Assembly (NCBI RefSeq): GCF_040581485.1
Contig: NC_090131.1
Coordinates: 4,278,001 to 4,342,000, forward strand
Origin: Linepithema humile
Lineage: Eukaryota; Arthropoda; Insecta; Hymenoptera; Formicidae
Reading direction: 5' to 3'
Length of the DNA: 64,000 nucleotides
Below, one piece after another: positions 12,901-26,051 of the stretch. Each line of letters opens with the position of its first letter. Position 1 is the first letter of the stretch. The notes below the pieces were generated by a model. The model saw only the letters and a list, made by a program, of their open reading frames with translations, did not search any database and had not been told where the DNA came from. Both the position numbers and the translations under genes were made by a program.

Positions 12901-15900
12901 TAATTAAAACAAACTTAATATTAATATCTTTTAATTACGAATAATGGATTTTGCCTAAAAATATTCTGAATTTATTCTGGAATAATAAATATTGGCTTGA
13001 CTCATACATATCGCGCCTGACATAATATTTTACGCTTGAATAAAGACACGAAGAAAGAGGAAGATACGAGCAAGATTATGATTACTGCGAAGAGCCGTAA
13101 GTTGTGTCACACAAGACATGCCTTTCGTAACGACTGCAAGGTAATAATTAGTGGAGATGGCAGCCTATAACAGAATGCCGGATACGGAAAGGCGCGGTCC
13201 TTTCACTCTCGGGGGTGTGCGATTATTGCACGGGTTTCCTAGAAGAATTTATTTGCAGAGCATTATGAGTTGTTTCATTTTACGGTCAAGGTTACTTTGC
13301 ATAAGAAAAATATTTCACAAGTTATCTTATAAATATAATAAACTCTGCGGAGATTAAAATTATAAAGTGCAAATAATAGAAACATATTTTCTGAAGAGTG
13401 GAAAAAGTTTTACAAAAAGAATTTTTATAATTTAAAAATATACATGTTTGTGGATACTTTAAATATAATTACGAAATTTCGATAAATTACATTCATATTT
13501 AATTATGCTAAATTTTATTTTTATTTTTGTATAAATTGAAGTTTAGCACTATCCAAGACTTTCTATGATCTCACACGAAGCAGCGAGTAGATTGCAGGCT
13601 CCCATAAACATCGCGATGCATTGCATCCGTACTGCGCCGCAGACAATGACTGCAAATGTCAGTCTCACCATTAGCATTGATCACGCTCAATCGCGGCGGG
13701 GCAACCGTACCTCTTTCGATCGCTTCACGTAGGTACGAATTTTCAGAACGTGATGCCGTGGATAAAGTCGTACGGCGGCGCACCGCCTTGTGAAACGTTT
13801 GCAGACACATAGTGTTTTATAGCGCAATTAAAGCAGAATGGATCATACTTAAAGGTCGAATTTTCGATTTCTTTCACGCGCTCCTGTTCGTCTAATAACA
13901 CATTCGAAACATCTGTTTAGCACAACTTGCCAACAATGTATCTTTTCACACAATCTTTGAGAATATTTTTTCGGCATAATGATAGATTTGTATCAAATTC
14001 ATGATTACTTTCAAAAAGAGAATAATAATATTCTGTCATGTGACAATTATTTGGATATTTATGCTATGAAAATTTTTTTATATAAAATAACGTTGATATA
14101 AAACTATTATTTTAAGATTAGATATTTTTTTAAAATGGTATAAAGAGTATTAAAATAAAATTTAAATTGTTTTGCATTATTATTTAATTACATAATTATA
14201 TAATTTACATAAATATAATAATTAATTATCTTTTATTATTTAGTCACACATAAATGTCGTTAAAAAATGTATGCAAACAAATAAAAATACTATTGCAAAT
14301 AGAGTGATGTAAAGTCGCAAAAAGGAATCTAATATGTCCGAGAAATATGTTTTCGCGAACAATAAATATGCAGCAGTTATCACGTATCTCGTAATTGTTA
14401 TCAGAAACGTGATATTCACACAGAATTAGAGCATTCGAGATCGCATCTTTCATCGCACCCATTAAAGGTCGAGTGCGCGATGTCGGTTGGCTTCATCGGT
14501 TATATATTGCATTGAAAAGCACATTAATTCCTGAGAGCGCGGCTCTTTCCCAGCCAGCGCGCTCTCGACGCCCGCGTCGATTCACCTTGCATATCGCATA
14601 AATTGCAACCTAGAACTTCGTCATATTACAAACTGCTGCATTCATGACGGCACGTACCGTACCGTATTTTAAATACTTACATAATAATATATATTACTCC
14701 AGTAACATGCAAATGCACGGGTGAAATTCAAAATTTAGTTAAACAGAATTTCGATTGTGCGATAAAACTCGAGATCAAAAACATAAAAGAAATGTTTAAT
14801 AATTATGCACACTCGCGGAGTCGAGGCTTTATAAATTTTAACTACTCTACTCTCTCTTCTCTCTAACAGTGAATGTAACGATTAAACTTTATTCATTATT
14901 ACGCAGGTGAAACAAACAGAGTTCTCCAAAATTATACGCTATATAAAATTTTCTTCACTAACTGTGACTAAACATTTAGATACAATCCAAATTTTTTATG
15001 ATTAATAATTAATCGTGACCGGTGCCTTTATAAATATGTGCGTCCTCTTACAATGAATGCGGTCGAGGATTTAGCGTGGATAATCGAATCTCTTTGGCGC
15101 GCCTAAAATCCTACGCATAATTATTTATAACTGAATATCTACTATAATTACGCATGCATAAGACATAAGCATGCAGGATTAATTCTCTGTATTTTGGCGC
15201 GTTTGAATATTTCTGTCTATTAGCAATTTTAATTTTAATGCACTCTTGTATTATCAATATTCATACGAAGCTCATATGAGATTCATAGCTCTTTTCACTC
15301 CAAATTTGCCGTAAGAGGTATGTTAACGAGTTTGCAATCCACCCTATACGTGGCCTGCAATCTTTGGGGTTAAGGCTCGGTTGCCCTTCTCTCCAATGAC
15401 TCAATCGCCCGGCTGACCTATCCTTCTACGTGGTCGCGTAATTGAGATTCAAAATCTAAGTAGCGGATACTTCAAAGGAATTTGTTACTCTCAATTCGAT
15501 GGAAATTACTCATTGAGGCTAATTTGTTGCTCGTAATGATGTAAGGCGTATCTGCGTTCTCCATAATGCAATTGTGCAACACGCAATACTGAGGACAAAG
15601 AGCAATTAATGTAGTAATTATTATTAATAACGCACCTTTAGTAAAATAATATAATTATTACAGAAACCGATTATCTGTTGAACAAAGCCCATAATACAAT
15701 ACATGTGACAATCTGCTAAATTATAAGATATTTCTGTTAAACGTATCTTATCGTTATTAGAGTGTTGAAAAATTGTAAAAAATTGCTTTTACATTTAGCT
15801 ATTTGCATCATATTCTTGTTAATCGGGAACATCTCATGATTTTCAAAAAATCTTCTCTTAGACCGTTGCGTGAAGCGATAAGCTTTAGGCAATTTGTTTT

Positions 15901-16063
15901 CCAAAATTGATGTATGATACCTGATATCTTCCGAAAACTAACTTTCGTCGCCATTTACCTTCCGCATAGAGATGGAAATCGGAAGACTTCGAACTTTTCG
16001 CGAGAGAGAATCATTTTTCGGGGTAGAATCTCAGCGCCGAGTGAACTCATTTTAACTTTTTCC

Positions 16064-16180
16064 CAGGGTTTCGTCTGTGGAAGTCGTTCGACGAGTCGAC
16101 GACGCCAAGAGTGGGTGTGTCAAACACCGATCTTACACAATGCACAAGATTCCATTGCAGACCAGCATGATTTGAAAGGT
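16064..16180 (+). repeat. Upstream duplicate of the gene 2 promoter-proximal block
   Basis: Matches 16892-16990 in order: AGGGTTTC, GTGGGTGTG, TCTTACACAATG and ATGATTTGAA followed by RGG, with short indels between. No TATA box or gene follows this copy. It may be a relic of a lost gene copy's promoter or a duplicated enhancer. Confidence 0.55.
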
Positions 16181-16891
16181 TAAACCAGGTCATTCATATA
16201 CGTAACAATTGCGTGTACCTTCACAATTGCAAATAAAACAAACATAACAACGAGAACTTGTTGAAATGAATTATACTTATTTTATTTGTAATAATTTTCT
16301 CTTTTCAATTCATTTAAACACAGGTTTACTTAATCTTTTACTTCTTTTCATGCCTGTTTTCCAGCTTTCTTGCATACTAAAGAAACTTTTAAGAAAGACA
16401 TAAAAATTGCTGAAGAAACTTTCATAAAAAAAAAGTATAAAAAATGTGAACATTAGAAGAAATAAAACATCTCTTCTGCTTTTAGAAATAAAAAAATCAT
16501 TGTTATGGACAAACTTGTATGGCTTGAAGAGACTATATAATAACAGAGAAAAGAATCAAAACCGTATAAAAACAACTTTAATTTCAATAAATGTTTCCGT
16601 AGATTTTCTAAAGCAAAAATAGAGTACGTTATTAAATATTAATTTATAAATTCGTCAATTACAAAATTAAATAAATGATATAATCTTTTGTGTTCAGTGG
16701 GAAAATGCGTACGTGAGTTTGTAGTCAGAATATATCCATTGCAAAATAATAGAGTATCGCAAAATAATAGAGTTCGGTTACGCGTATTGTTAGTCAGCGT
16801 TAGTCAGCAAGCTTCAGACGCTGAAACACGCGGATTAGACAAAGGAGGTTGTTTCTGAAATTTCTAAACCACGAGTTCCCGGCGAAGGTCA

Positions 16892-16990
16892 TGCAAGGGT
16901 TTCATGTCCACAGAAGGGTGGGTGTGCCGGATGACCTTCTTACACAATGAACGAGAGACCGACATCGTCAACGGATATGATTTGAAGGGA
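16892..16990 (+). promoter_or_regulatory. Promoter-proximal block of gene 2 (duplicated upstream)
   Basis: Lies 38 to 136 bases before the gene 2 TATA box. It shares AGGGTTTC, GTGGGTGTG, TCTTACACAATG and ATGATTTGAARGG with the copy at 16064-16180. Retention of the same four blocks in AT-rich non-coding DNA suggests functional sites, but I cannot name the factors. Confidence 0.5.
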
Positions 16991-17027
16991 TCAGTGGGGG
17001 GCGCGGTTGGAGATCCTGGGGAGACTG

Positions 17028-17035
17028 TATATAAA
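17028..17035 (+). promoter_or_regulatory. TATA box of gene 2
   Basis: TATATAAA, 58 bases before the start codon. The expected transcription start is near 17058. No clear TCAGT-type initiator is seen, unlike genes 1, 4, 5 and 6. Confidence 0.7.
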
Positions 17036-17085
17036 GTCCGCCGAAGTCGGTCGTAGAAACATTCAAGCAATCGCCGGACGATACG

Positions 17086-18738
17086 ATGAAGACCCTCGTA
17101 AGTATTTGTTTTGACAGTCGGAAGTGCGCGCTCTTGACTTTTTTTTTTCTTCTTATCAAACGAACGATCAACGTGCTAAACGCTGTTTTTTTTCAGCGAA
17201 TTGATGAAGTGAGATGCATTAAGTGACAAACGCGTTGCAAATATATAACACATTTTTATCGAAAAATTTAAGACAGTGATACAACAACTGAATAATTATT
17301 TCCGCTTAATGTCACATCATAAATATAGCTTTAAAGCACCATTTTGTGAAACCAATTTTCTTTCAAAATCAAATTTCCATTGTTTAGACAAAAAGATACT
17401 TCGTATAATACATCGAAATAAGAGCTGTAGCTATAGCTGCAGCTTATATCGCTGGACTCACCTGAAATCGAACTTTTCAATCCGCAGTTCATCTCGTTTG
17501 CTCTGTGCGCTGTCGTTGCCGCGGCACCTCGTGAACGACGAGAAGCTGTCTTGGCCGATCACGGATATTACGGGGGCCATGGAGCTTACGGGGGCCACGG
17601 AGCTTACGGCGGCCACGGAGCTTACGGAGCTTACGGAGGTCTAGGCGGCTACGGCGGACACGGGGTGGCTCTTGCCGGACCAGTGCTGGGAGCGACGAGC
17701 GTCGCAGGTCCTCATGTAGGTGCCACCGCTGTTGCCGGTCCAGCGATAGGTTCGGCTCGATTGTCCGGCTCGGCGGCTGGTCCCGTTCACGTTTCGGGCG
17801 CCGTTGCCGGTCCAGCTGTCGTCTCACCGTCAATCGCCGGCCCAGCGCACGTGGAAGGCTACGGTGGTCCGTATGACGGTGGCTATGGTGGAGGTGATGG
17901 TGCTTATATCGGTGAGTGATAATAAAATTTGTCGAATTCATGTTTTTAATTAAACTTTGAAAGCAGAATATTCTCTGTGATAAATAATTGGCGCGATAGA
18001 ATTTTCCTAATTGGAAATATGGCTTGATAAATATTGTAAAAAGATTTAAAATGAAAGAATAAAGCGGATACAATAGTGGACATAAATTTAATTAAGCTCT
18101 TTTTTCGTTTTTTTTGTTTTTAGTAAATTTAATAACATTATACCATATATACTGTGTGTTATATGATGTGATATTTAATGCAATATGTAGCTTATATGTT
18201 TCAACAAATATTTTATACATATTAACGAATATCAGACTAAAATTTTAATCCGCCACTGTAATGCACTGTACAAAAGTGTATCAAATAATTTTAAATGTAA
18301 AGAAAAAGTTATATTGCTACAAAAAATAGTATTATCGTTACTAAGAATACTTTCCAAAATTTAAATATTTCTAACGAAATTATAAAGTAAACTTACTAAG
18401 AATAATTTTATTCACGCTACCCTTAAAATTTCCTTCTTTTCTGTGCAGGAGGTTACGCAGGATATGCAGCTGGTCCTGCTTACGGCTACGCAGGATACGC
18501 CGGCGGTCACGGTGGGCACGGCGGGCACGGCGGGCACGGCGCGCACGGAGTAGTCATAGCCGGACCGGCCAGCCACGGCGCGGTTCTAGCCGGACCTCAT
18601 TCCGGAAGCGCGGCTGTTTCTGGACCGCACGCTGGTTCGGTGGTAATCGCCGGTCCTTCCGGAAAGATCACCGCTCACGGAAGCGGTTACGGTGCCGCCA
18701 TCCACGCCGGACTTGGCCACGGTCACGGTCACTGGTAA
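17086..18738 (+). CDS. Gene 2: secreted Gly/His/Tyr-rich protein with GP repeats (putative cuticular protein)
   Basis: Exons 17086-17097, 17488-17911 and 18449-18738 give about 241 residues. Exon 1 is MKTL with donor GTAAGT, phase 0. The second intron (GTGAGT..CAG) is phase 1, splitting a glycine codon. The signal peptide runs to VVAA/AP, followed by a dibasic-rich RERR segment, then YGGHGA repeats. A six-unit 10-residue array (LAGPxxGATx type) follows at 17671-17850. Exon 3 adds YAGYA and GGH repeats, four more modules (IAGPxxxGAV type, 18556-18675), and a tail ending HGHGHW. Histidine- and tyrosine-rich Gly repeats are typical of insect cuticle proteins that become sclerotised. Exon 3 is missed by simple ORF calling because it has no internal start. 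The neighbours are paralogous genes 1 and 3 on the same strand. Confidence 0.85.
17098..17487 (+). other. Intron 1 of gene 2
   Basis: A 390-bp AT-rich phase-0 intron at the position conserved in genes 1, 4 and 5. Nothing else is seen in it. Confidence 0.75.
17912..18448 (+). other. Intron 2 of gene 2
   Basis: A 537-bp AT-rich phase-1 intron between the two repeat-bearing exons. It ends in a pyrimidine-rich tract and CAG. Nothing else is seen. Confidence 0.75.
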
Positions 18739-18964
18739 CGCATAGAAAAGTCGTCTGCGAAGCGCAAAAAAAGAGGATCATTTCTCTGAATACACCGTCG
18801 GGTAAAATAATGTCTCTTCAGCGTTTTTTTAAGAAAAATTTTAAAAGTATTATAGATATATATATATAATAATATAAAGTTGCTATAACACGACGACGCT
18901 CGTCGCGCTTGATACTCTCGGTTCATGGTGCGCGCATGGATACTTATGTCTTCTGTATGAATGG

Positions 18965-18970
18965 AATAAA
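18965..18970 (+). terminator. Candidate polyadenylation signal of gene 2
   Basis: AATAAA about 230 bases after the stop codon, the first perfect match downstream. Confidence 0.5.
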
Positions 18971-21900
18971 TTTATTCTTCTCTTTAGAAGAAGATATACG
19001 TATTGTAAAATATGTAAAATGTTTTGCCTGCTGTGTCGCATCGATATTAATATCTCATCGATCTCTCGCCTATGGAACTCACGCATATCTTATCGTATTG
19101 TGTAATGTTGTTAAATCTCAGCGTTTATAAGCGCAACTACTTATTCGCGAACAATTGAAGCGAAGTATACAATTGAAAGAGATACTGTTTGACTCTTCCG
19201 AAATTCTCCGGTGCTAAGTTATGCAAGTGACTCGCGTGGCAGCGTGTGGTTTTCGTGACAACGGCTAATTAACTAGCCCCCCCAACCCAATCTTTATCGG
19301 CAAAGCTCGAATTATCTATGATGAAAGCAACGATTGTAAGGCAATGTGGTCATTATCCTTTAACGGATCTGTCCGGTGGAGTAAAATCTTGAATAATTGT
19401 TTGCTACTTAAGCAATCCATTATTGCTCAAATTTCACGGGTGAAAGTATACAGTAGCGCGTTTCCAACTTTATGCATGAAACATTCATACTTCGGTGAAA
19501 CTAAAATTGAGTTTGTAAGTTATACAATGAAGAAAGATCTCATTGATTAGATTTAAAATCTATTTTTAATTCTGCCGTTTGACGTTCATCGCACTAATAC
19601 AGTTTTAATCCGCTCTCCAATCTTTATATCTAAATACGTAATATCTCATTCTTGCTTATCATTATTCACAAAATTTGTGCTACTATTCTGTCTAATAGTT
19701 CATTTAATCCAAAACTATTTCAAGCTTTCTTTGTAGTTGCACTTCATTATTTCGGTATTTTGTCGCAATTTTTCAGCGTAAAATATGGACAGCAGAAAAT
19801 ATGGAAAAAAATCCTTCCGTACTTCATTACATCGGGTACTCGTTTTATACCGTATCGCTCGAGATTGATTGCCGGCCATTATCGGCTGCGCGATTTTCAC
19901 ATCGCTCGATAATGGATTATTCACGATAGTCGCGCAGTGTCCATCCAGCACAGCACGCCCGGTAAATCAAGGAGCTGCAATCAAGCAGACTGACACAGAT
20001 CCGAGCGTGAGCGTGTGCCTTAATGCAACGCGTAACGGGTCGTTGTGGTAAAGGGTAAGGTCATCATGAGCGTGACTCGCCGCGGACGTAGTCCGCCACT
20101 CAAACATGAAAAGTCATGGTCAGAGAGGGAACTAAATACAGCAAAATTAACCATAAAACATTAATGTAGAAATATGAAAGGTGAATCCTGTATCGGGTAT
20201 AATTCCGCACACAAAATTATGTACCAGAATAAAATGTATAATTCCGATACGATTCCCTCGTAATTTTTTTTCTTTTTTTTTGGCACGAACGAGGCCTGAT
20301 AATGAATTACGAACGAAACTGGAACGCCATGAAGATATCCGACATAAATTTGAGCATCGGCGCATCTAGCGAGCAATTTATATAGGATTTGCGCAAAGCC
20401 GAGTATAAAACGCGATTTACGATATTTATTTCGCGCGTGTGCAATTTATCGCGCGATTTACAATCACTGTATCGTCACGCACGGATGTTTAATCGCGGAT
20501 TTGCATGTGCCCGCCTTTGTTCCTTCCTTTTTTTTTTTTTTTTATATATAACGAATCTCTATCGGAAAATGATATACCCGGATCGTGCTTTATTTGCGCG
20601 GTGAGCACGGGAGGAATATCGAGCGGCGGTTAAGTGCGGCCTTAGCCTTATGGGAAAATCGTAACCCGAGCCGCGTCTCGGTTGAGATAGCAGCGACGCG
20701 GCTACGTAATCTCGCGCGTTTCATCATCGTGGCGGTGGCGGTTCGTGCATTGTGAGAATGCACCGAACCCCCACAAATTCCGAAAGGTCACCCACTTGCA
20801 ATCGGTCGCCCACCATTGCGAGCGAGCGGAATAAGAAATGGATCGTACAACAAGCCACGCCGAGAGGGCTGCGTCGTATCTTCACAATAGACGCGCAGAT
20901 ATACGCAATGCGTATCGAAGTGCAACATATTAATCGCCACGCGGCGACAATGGTGGGCGATAATCGATCGCAAAATTAACGGGCGTCCGTAACAGCCACA
21001 TCGCTCGCAGGCGGTAAGTTAACGCGCAATTGCGGCCGTGGGAAGACGTTGTTCCAATTCGCACTTGAGCTTCTAAAGTTCGCTCGGCAGTATTATGCAG
21101 TAAGCATTATTGAAGGATTACTGACATAATATTCTGAGCTATGATAGAACTATTACGTAGCACAAAGGTGAATTCCCTGCTATTCCACGTGCAACTGCAA
21201 GTCAGACGCTATACGCGCTTGTGGAAAAGCTAGGATAACCATGCAAATATGATGCTTCAAATATGATTTTGTTTTGCCATTCTAATCACTCATTTATATT
21301 TTATTTTACACTTGTATTATTTCTACGAATTACATGCGTTTATGTTTTCGTATATGTTACTTAATAATATTAATCATATAGTAAAATAAATCTTTTTATT
21401 TATTATGTCATTAATATTATTAAACTATTTTGCTTAAATCTGAAATAACACAACATACAATAGTTGACTATATCTATATAATAATTAATGAGGTAGATGA
21501 TATTTTATATAAATAACTGGAAATCATCGGCTTTTCTTTGTCTTAGTATACACTCTTTCGCTTGACAAACAATTAAATACTTTATATTCGACAATGTCAG
21601 GAGTCTATCTGAATTTTTTTGAAAAAAGATTAATTATCTATCTAATAAATAGTAGTAGTTTTTGTTTGAAAGGACTTTTAACTGCAAGTAAATTAGTTTT
21701 TAATTAAAAGAATAATTAATTAAAAAATGTATTACTATTAATTTTTATAAATGTATGTATGTTTATAAACGTATTTTCATAAATGTAATTTAAAATTTTT
21801 AATTACTATAAAGTGCCTTTATCATTAATTACAATGAAATATAAAATATATTAATATTTGAAGCATTGCACTACAAAATGTGGTTCTACGTATTTCAGTT

Positions 21901-22365
21901 AAATCCGATCAAGATGCGCAAATTTATTTTGCAATTTAAAAACTTATGACATGTATCCTCAAATTTATACGTAATATTTTGTTTTCTTATAAATCTGGAG
22001 TTATTATATAACATTAAATTGAAAGCTATCGAATAAGGTAGACAAACTAGTTCATGCAATTTGCACGTAGTTGAATAGGCCGTCATAAGTATCGACTATG
22101 TGTCTAGCAACCCTGACAAAGGATCATTGTGTTCGCGCTTTCTGCGAGACGCATTTATAAGGGTCTGAAAACGACGGGTCCCGCGTGTAAATTCGTCTTT
22201 GTTGCCGCCATAAATCACGAGTCTTGTCGCGGGTCAGAATTACGACCGAGACCGATCGTCGTCGGCTACCGGATAGCCGGTGGCATTCCTGGAGAGATCG
22301 ATCCGGAGAGAACATAAAGCAAGAAAGCCGGATTGTTTTCTCTTAGCAAACTCATTCTCTAGTTG

Positions 22366-22419
<54 letters not shown>

Positions 22420-22430
22420 CCTCTCTCTTT
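22366..22430 (+). repeat. CT microsatellite
   Basis: Long, nearly pure CT dinucleotide run with a few TTT/CCC interruptions. ORFs that read Ser/Leu or Arg/Glu repeats here are artefacts. Confidence 0.9.
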
Positions 22431-25007
22431 CCCCTTCCGCGTTACAACAACTACGCGAAAATAAGCGAGGTGTGGCCGATAATAATGAAATGAATAGGGT
22501 GTGTAAAAGATTGTTAAGGTCGAGCCAGACTGTAGAGTAGTTGTGGATCGCGCAAGGTCGATCGATAAATCCTTCGACGGCCGTAAGATCCGCGAGCGGC
22601 GCACTTCTTTTCGAATGCCTACGGAGAATTAAAGAGAATATATTAATTTCTGGAGAAACGCGGAATTGAATATTGAGTTAAATATTTAGATTTGTTAATT
22701 ATTATAAGTAATGTATATGTACATATATTTAAATTTAATCGTAAAATTAATTAATTAATTAGAACAGGAAATTATGTTAAATATTAATAAAATTAAATAA
22801 AATTCTAATTAAATTTTTAAAATAAAGTATAATAACAACTACTAATTTTAATTAAACTTTTTCTTTCTGCATAAAATAATTACGTATTTTTATCGATAAT
22901 AAATAATTGCATTCCAATAACTTATTTGAAATTGAGTAATAAATGAATTGCCGAATAAAGTAGTTACCGCTTTATGACTCAAACATGAGAAACATTAGAG
23001 ATCTTAAGGCCGCCATTCTTTACCATCGATTTTTAAATGTGAATTTTATTACGCAACTCTCAGATTCGCCGTTATAAAGGCGAAATAGTGTGAACGTATA
23101 TCTTTCTAGTGCGATTTTATGGAAATATGGGACTCCCTAAATCTCAAAGATATATATGCACATTGAATATCTACTGTATGTTATACTAGTTCAGCAGTTT
23201 GTACTGTTTATGTAAATACAACTCACCTGAATCGTAAACACTTCACACCGAGTGATTTTGGAGATCTCCTTGGCGGAAGATTCCGAGCGGAAGCTGCGTG
23301 GAAACATCGCCGCTTCGCTGCACCCAGGGATCGACATCGATCTTTTGATATCAAATATGTTTCCGCTCTCGTTCAGATCTTGCGGCCGCGCGAAGCATTT
23401 CCATCGACGACGATGGAAGATGCTGCGATTCGAAGCAGTGACTTTTCATCGGCCATCTCGGAGGAACATTGCGATTCAAGCTGATGTTAAGTGAGCTTTT
23501 ATAGCCGGGGATACGACGGCTACGTGGGACGGCGAATTTGCAGCGGGATCAGGGCGGGGCTCTCTCGATCACTTCGCACTCCGCGCTCTGGGCACGCGTG
23601 ACGGAGTTGAAAAAAAAAAAAACTCGATCAATCGGAACGAAAAGACACGAGATTGCGACGCAACCTCGAACCAAATTGGACACAAACCGCGCCCAAGCGA
23701 CAAGGGGTGCACTACGATTCAAAGAATCGATTTTATCACTACGCGTCGTTTATTGGCGATCTAATGCAGCGATTATGTTAATCTAGAGATGGAAGGGAGA
23801 GATCTTTGAAACGGAGCTCTAAATCAGCATAATAAACAGCAAGATATTTATTGCTACAATGGACAAGTCGTTTGATAATTGTGCAATTGAATTAATGAAG
23901 GGGAGTTGATAATAATCAAATCACTTTGTTAATATCATTAAAACAATAAATAATAAAAAATATATGTTGTTGCGGTATAATTTGAAAAAATGTTCTTAAG
24001 AAAAATGACAATCCGACAAGATGAATAGAACACTTTATTGTGCTTGACAGACGAATAATTTGATCGCGCAATCGATCAATCCGAGTTCCGCATTGAAAAT
24101 CTTCGCAATGAACGATACACCACTCTACAATACTTGAAGCAGAGTTCACTTGACAGTGCGTGGTGATTGATGATGTGCAAAGCGAAATTTACAGCGATAC
24201 TAGCGATCACTTGATGAAAGCGTGTAACATTGTAGCCGACGGCTCGGCACAGCTATTAGCCGAAATGGTAATCGATTAATGCATAGGATGCGCACACTTG
24301 TGAGCAGCTGTAATAATCCCTTTATATCACATTTCAAGCTTTGTAATTGTAAACTTGGTATAAAGGATATCAGCATACATATGTAGCCAAAACCTAGTCG
24401 GCCGATCGCAAATCACAAGAAATTATATGTCATCGTTAATAGCGATGGCTATCAGTTATGGCGATGATTAGTTTACAAATTATTCTATGCAAGATAAATA
24501 ATGATACGCTGGAATATAATTACAAGGGTGATACAATTTCCTAAATTTGATATAACGAAGATTTCGCACAAATAGAACGAATGAATACGTTCACATAATT
24601 TAATCGGGAAATACGCAGTTGGCATTTCGCCAAATTCCGTCGTAGAAAGCGCTTCCGGTGTAGAAACGCTTTTTCGGAAACCGAGAAACTTTGAGAATCG
24701 CTGATCTACGTCGGAATACAGGGCGTACAAAGAAATGATAGTGAGGGGAAGTGACGAAATGTCCAAGTTGATAACAGCGTTTGTTGTTTTTCATACGTTC
24801 AAACGTGTCGGATGCAGTTCTATTGAAGTCTGATTCAATGGGCGGGATGACGATGGAAAAAGCGGTGAAAAAGGGTGAAAAAGTTTCCGCGCTGCTCAAT
24901 CAACAGTCACCTCGGCGCGTTCGAGACTGTGCACGACGCCTGATAATGGCACCGCAAACGATTCCTGGCACCGTGTCTGCGATTTGTTGCGAATTTAGTG
25001 ATATCGT

Positions 25008-25030
25008 TGCGCGCGCGTGCGCGCGCGCGC
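25008..25030. repeat. Alternating GC tract, possible Z-DNA
   Basis: An almost pure alternating purine-pyrimidine run of GC and one GT step, adjoining CA-rich sequence. Confidence 0.6.
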
Positions 25031-25373
25031 CTGCATACACGCGCATACACACATATCAAACAACTATCCGACAACAATAGGACCCTCATTCCTGACGACA
25101 ATCTGCAAAGTACGGATGACGCGTGGGCAATGCAACCCGTGCCTCGCCTAGACGGATGTACAATGCAACGCAATGTAATCGTTCTAATGGCGACAGACAC
25201 TTGGCGACGACAGAGACCATTTACGGGCTGAGAGAAAGCAGGAAGAATATACATAGGAAACATGAATCGTCTTTATTCTCAAGGTCGTTCATGACTGGAT
25301 GTTCACGACCATGATCTTATGCTTCACGCATTACGGTAGCAAGAATATTACGAAAATATTACAGCGATGTTAC

Positions 25374-25400
25374 GAATGTAATGAATGTAATGAATGTAAT
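25374..25400 (+). repeat. 9-bp tandem repeat
   Basis: Three exact copies of GAATGTAAT followed by a partial copy. Confidence 0.85.
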
Positions 25401-25950
25401 GAAATAATGAGTAACATAAATTTTTGCGAAATATTTTTTGTTGTCCGGGAAGAAAGTAAATCTGAATTAAAAGTGCTACGCAATAGAATCTTTAAAAGTC
25501 ATAAAATTTCGTCGATGAATAAAAATTCTGATCATAAAAGTACATAACTATTTGCTTCGGATCAAGTTGACCCTTAACGTCAATCACATCTGCAACTGCG
25601 CATTCCAATACGAGCAAAAGTAAATATTATATCAAGATATCAATCTGATCTATTGTTGTTGCTGCTATCGATTGCGCGAGCAGACCGAGGCGACAAATGC
25701 AACGTACTATGTTACAAGTCCATAGACGGATGCGTTGAAATGGAGCAGCGCGACCCTCGGGCCCGATATGCGGCGGGGTGAGACGTCGGGTACACTCTAG
25801 TAGCACTAGCAGCGGTGACTGACTTAACGCTGATAAGTCGATGATACGTCGCCGCAGCTCGTGGAGAATGTTTGGCGTGTCCTGTGCCCCGCCCTTGGGG
25901 TTGGCGGGAGCAGCTGCGAGCGCCGGGCTCATTCGGGGACACTGTATCCC

Positions 25951-25957
25951 TATAAAA
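25951..25957 (+). promoter_or_regulatory. TATA box of gene 3
   Basis: TATAAAA in GC-rich sequence. Transcription would start near 25981. That is just downstream of the in-frame ATG at 25977, which argues against that ATG as the start and for the one at 26052. Confidence 0.7.
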
Positions 25958-26051
25958 GCGTGTTGGACGCCGGTCGATGGCAGCCACATCTACCTTAGCC
26001 ATCGAGACAAATTCTCCTGACGTTGTTCCAGCGACAATCCTTCTCTTCACC

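Larger units (their letters stand above)
9110..17027. other. AT-rich intergenic DNA between genes 1 and 2
   Basis: About 8 kb of mostly AT-rich sequence without a credible coding region. It holds a 92-bp miniature inverted-repeat element (9891-9982) and, near its end, the duplicated promoter-proximal blocks at about 16064-16180 and 16892-16990. Nothing else is recognised. Confidence 0.6.
18990..25950. other. Intergenic DNA between genes 2 and 3
   Basis: About 7 kb with no supported gene. It holds a long CT microsatellite (22366-22430), a 9-bp tandem repeat (25374-25400), an alternating GC tract (25008-25030), and GC-richer patches near 20.6-21.0, 23.3-23.7 and 25.7-25.9 kb. The last of these leads into the gene 3 promoter. 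Confidence 0.6.

Noticed and set aside
17489..18073. 194-codon minus-strand ORF rich in His, Arg and Leu opposite gene 2
   Set aside because: Antisense of the Gly/His/Ala repeats plus intron sequence. The plus-strand model has signal peptide, splice sites and promoter.
22280..22604. ORFs with Ser/Leu or Arg/Glu runs
   Set aside because: Translation of the CT microsatellite.
25977..26051. Upstream in-frame ATG extending gene 3 by 25 residues
   Set aside because: It lies 26 bases from the TATA box, at or before the expected transcription start, and would bury the signal peptide.
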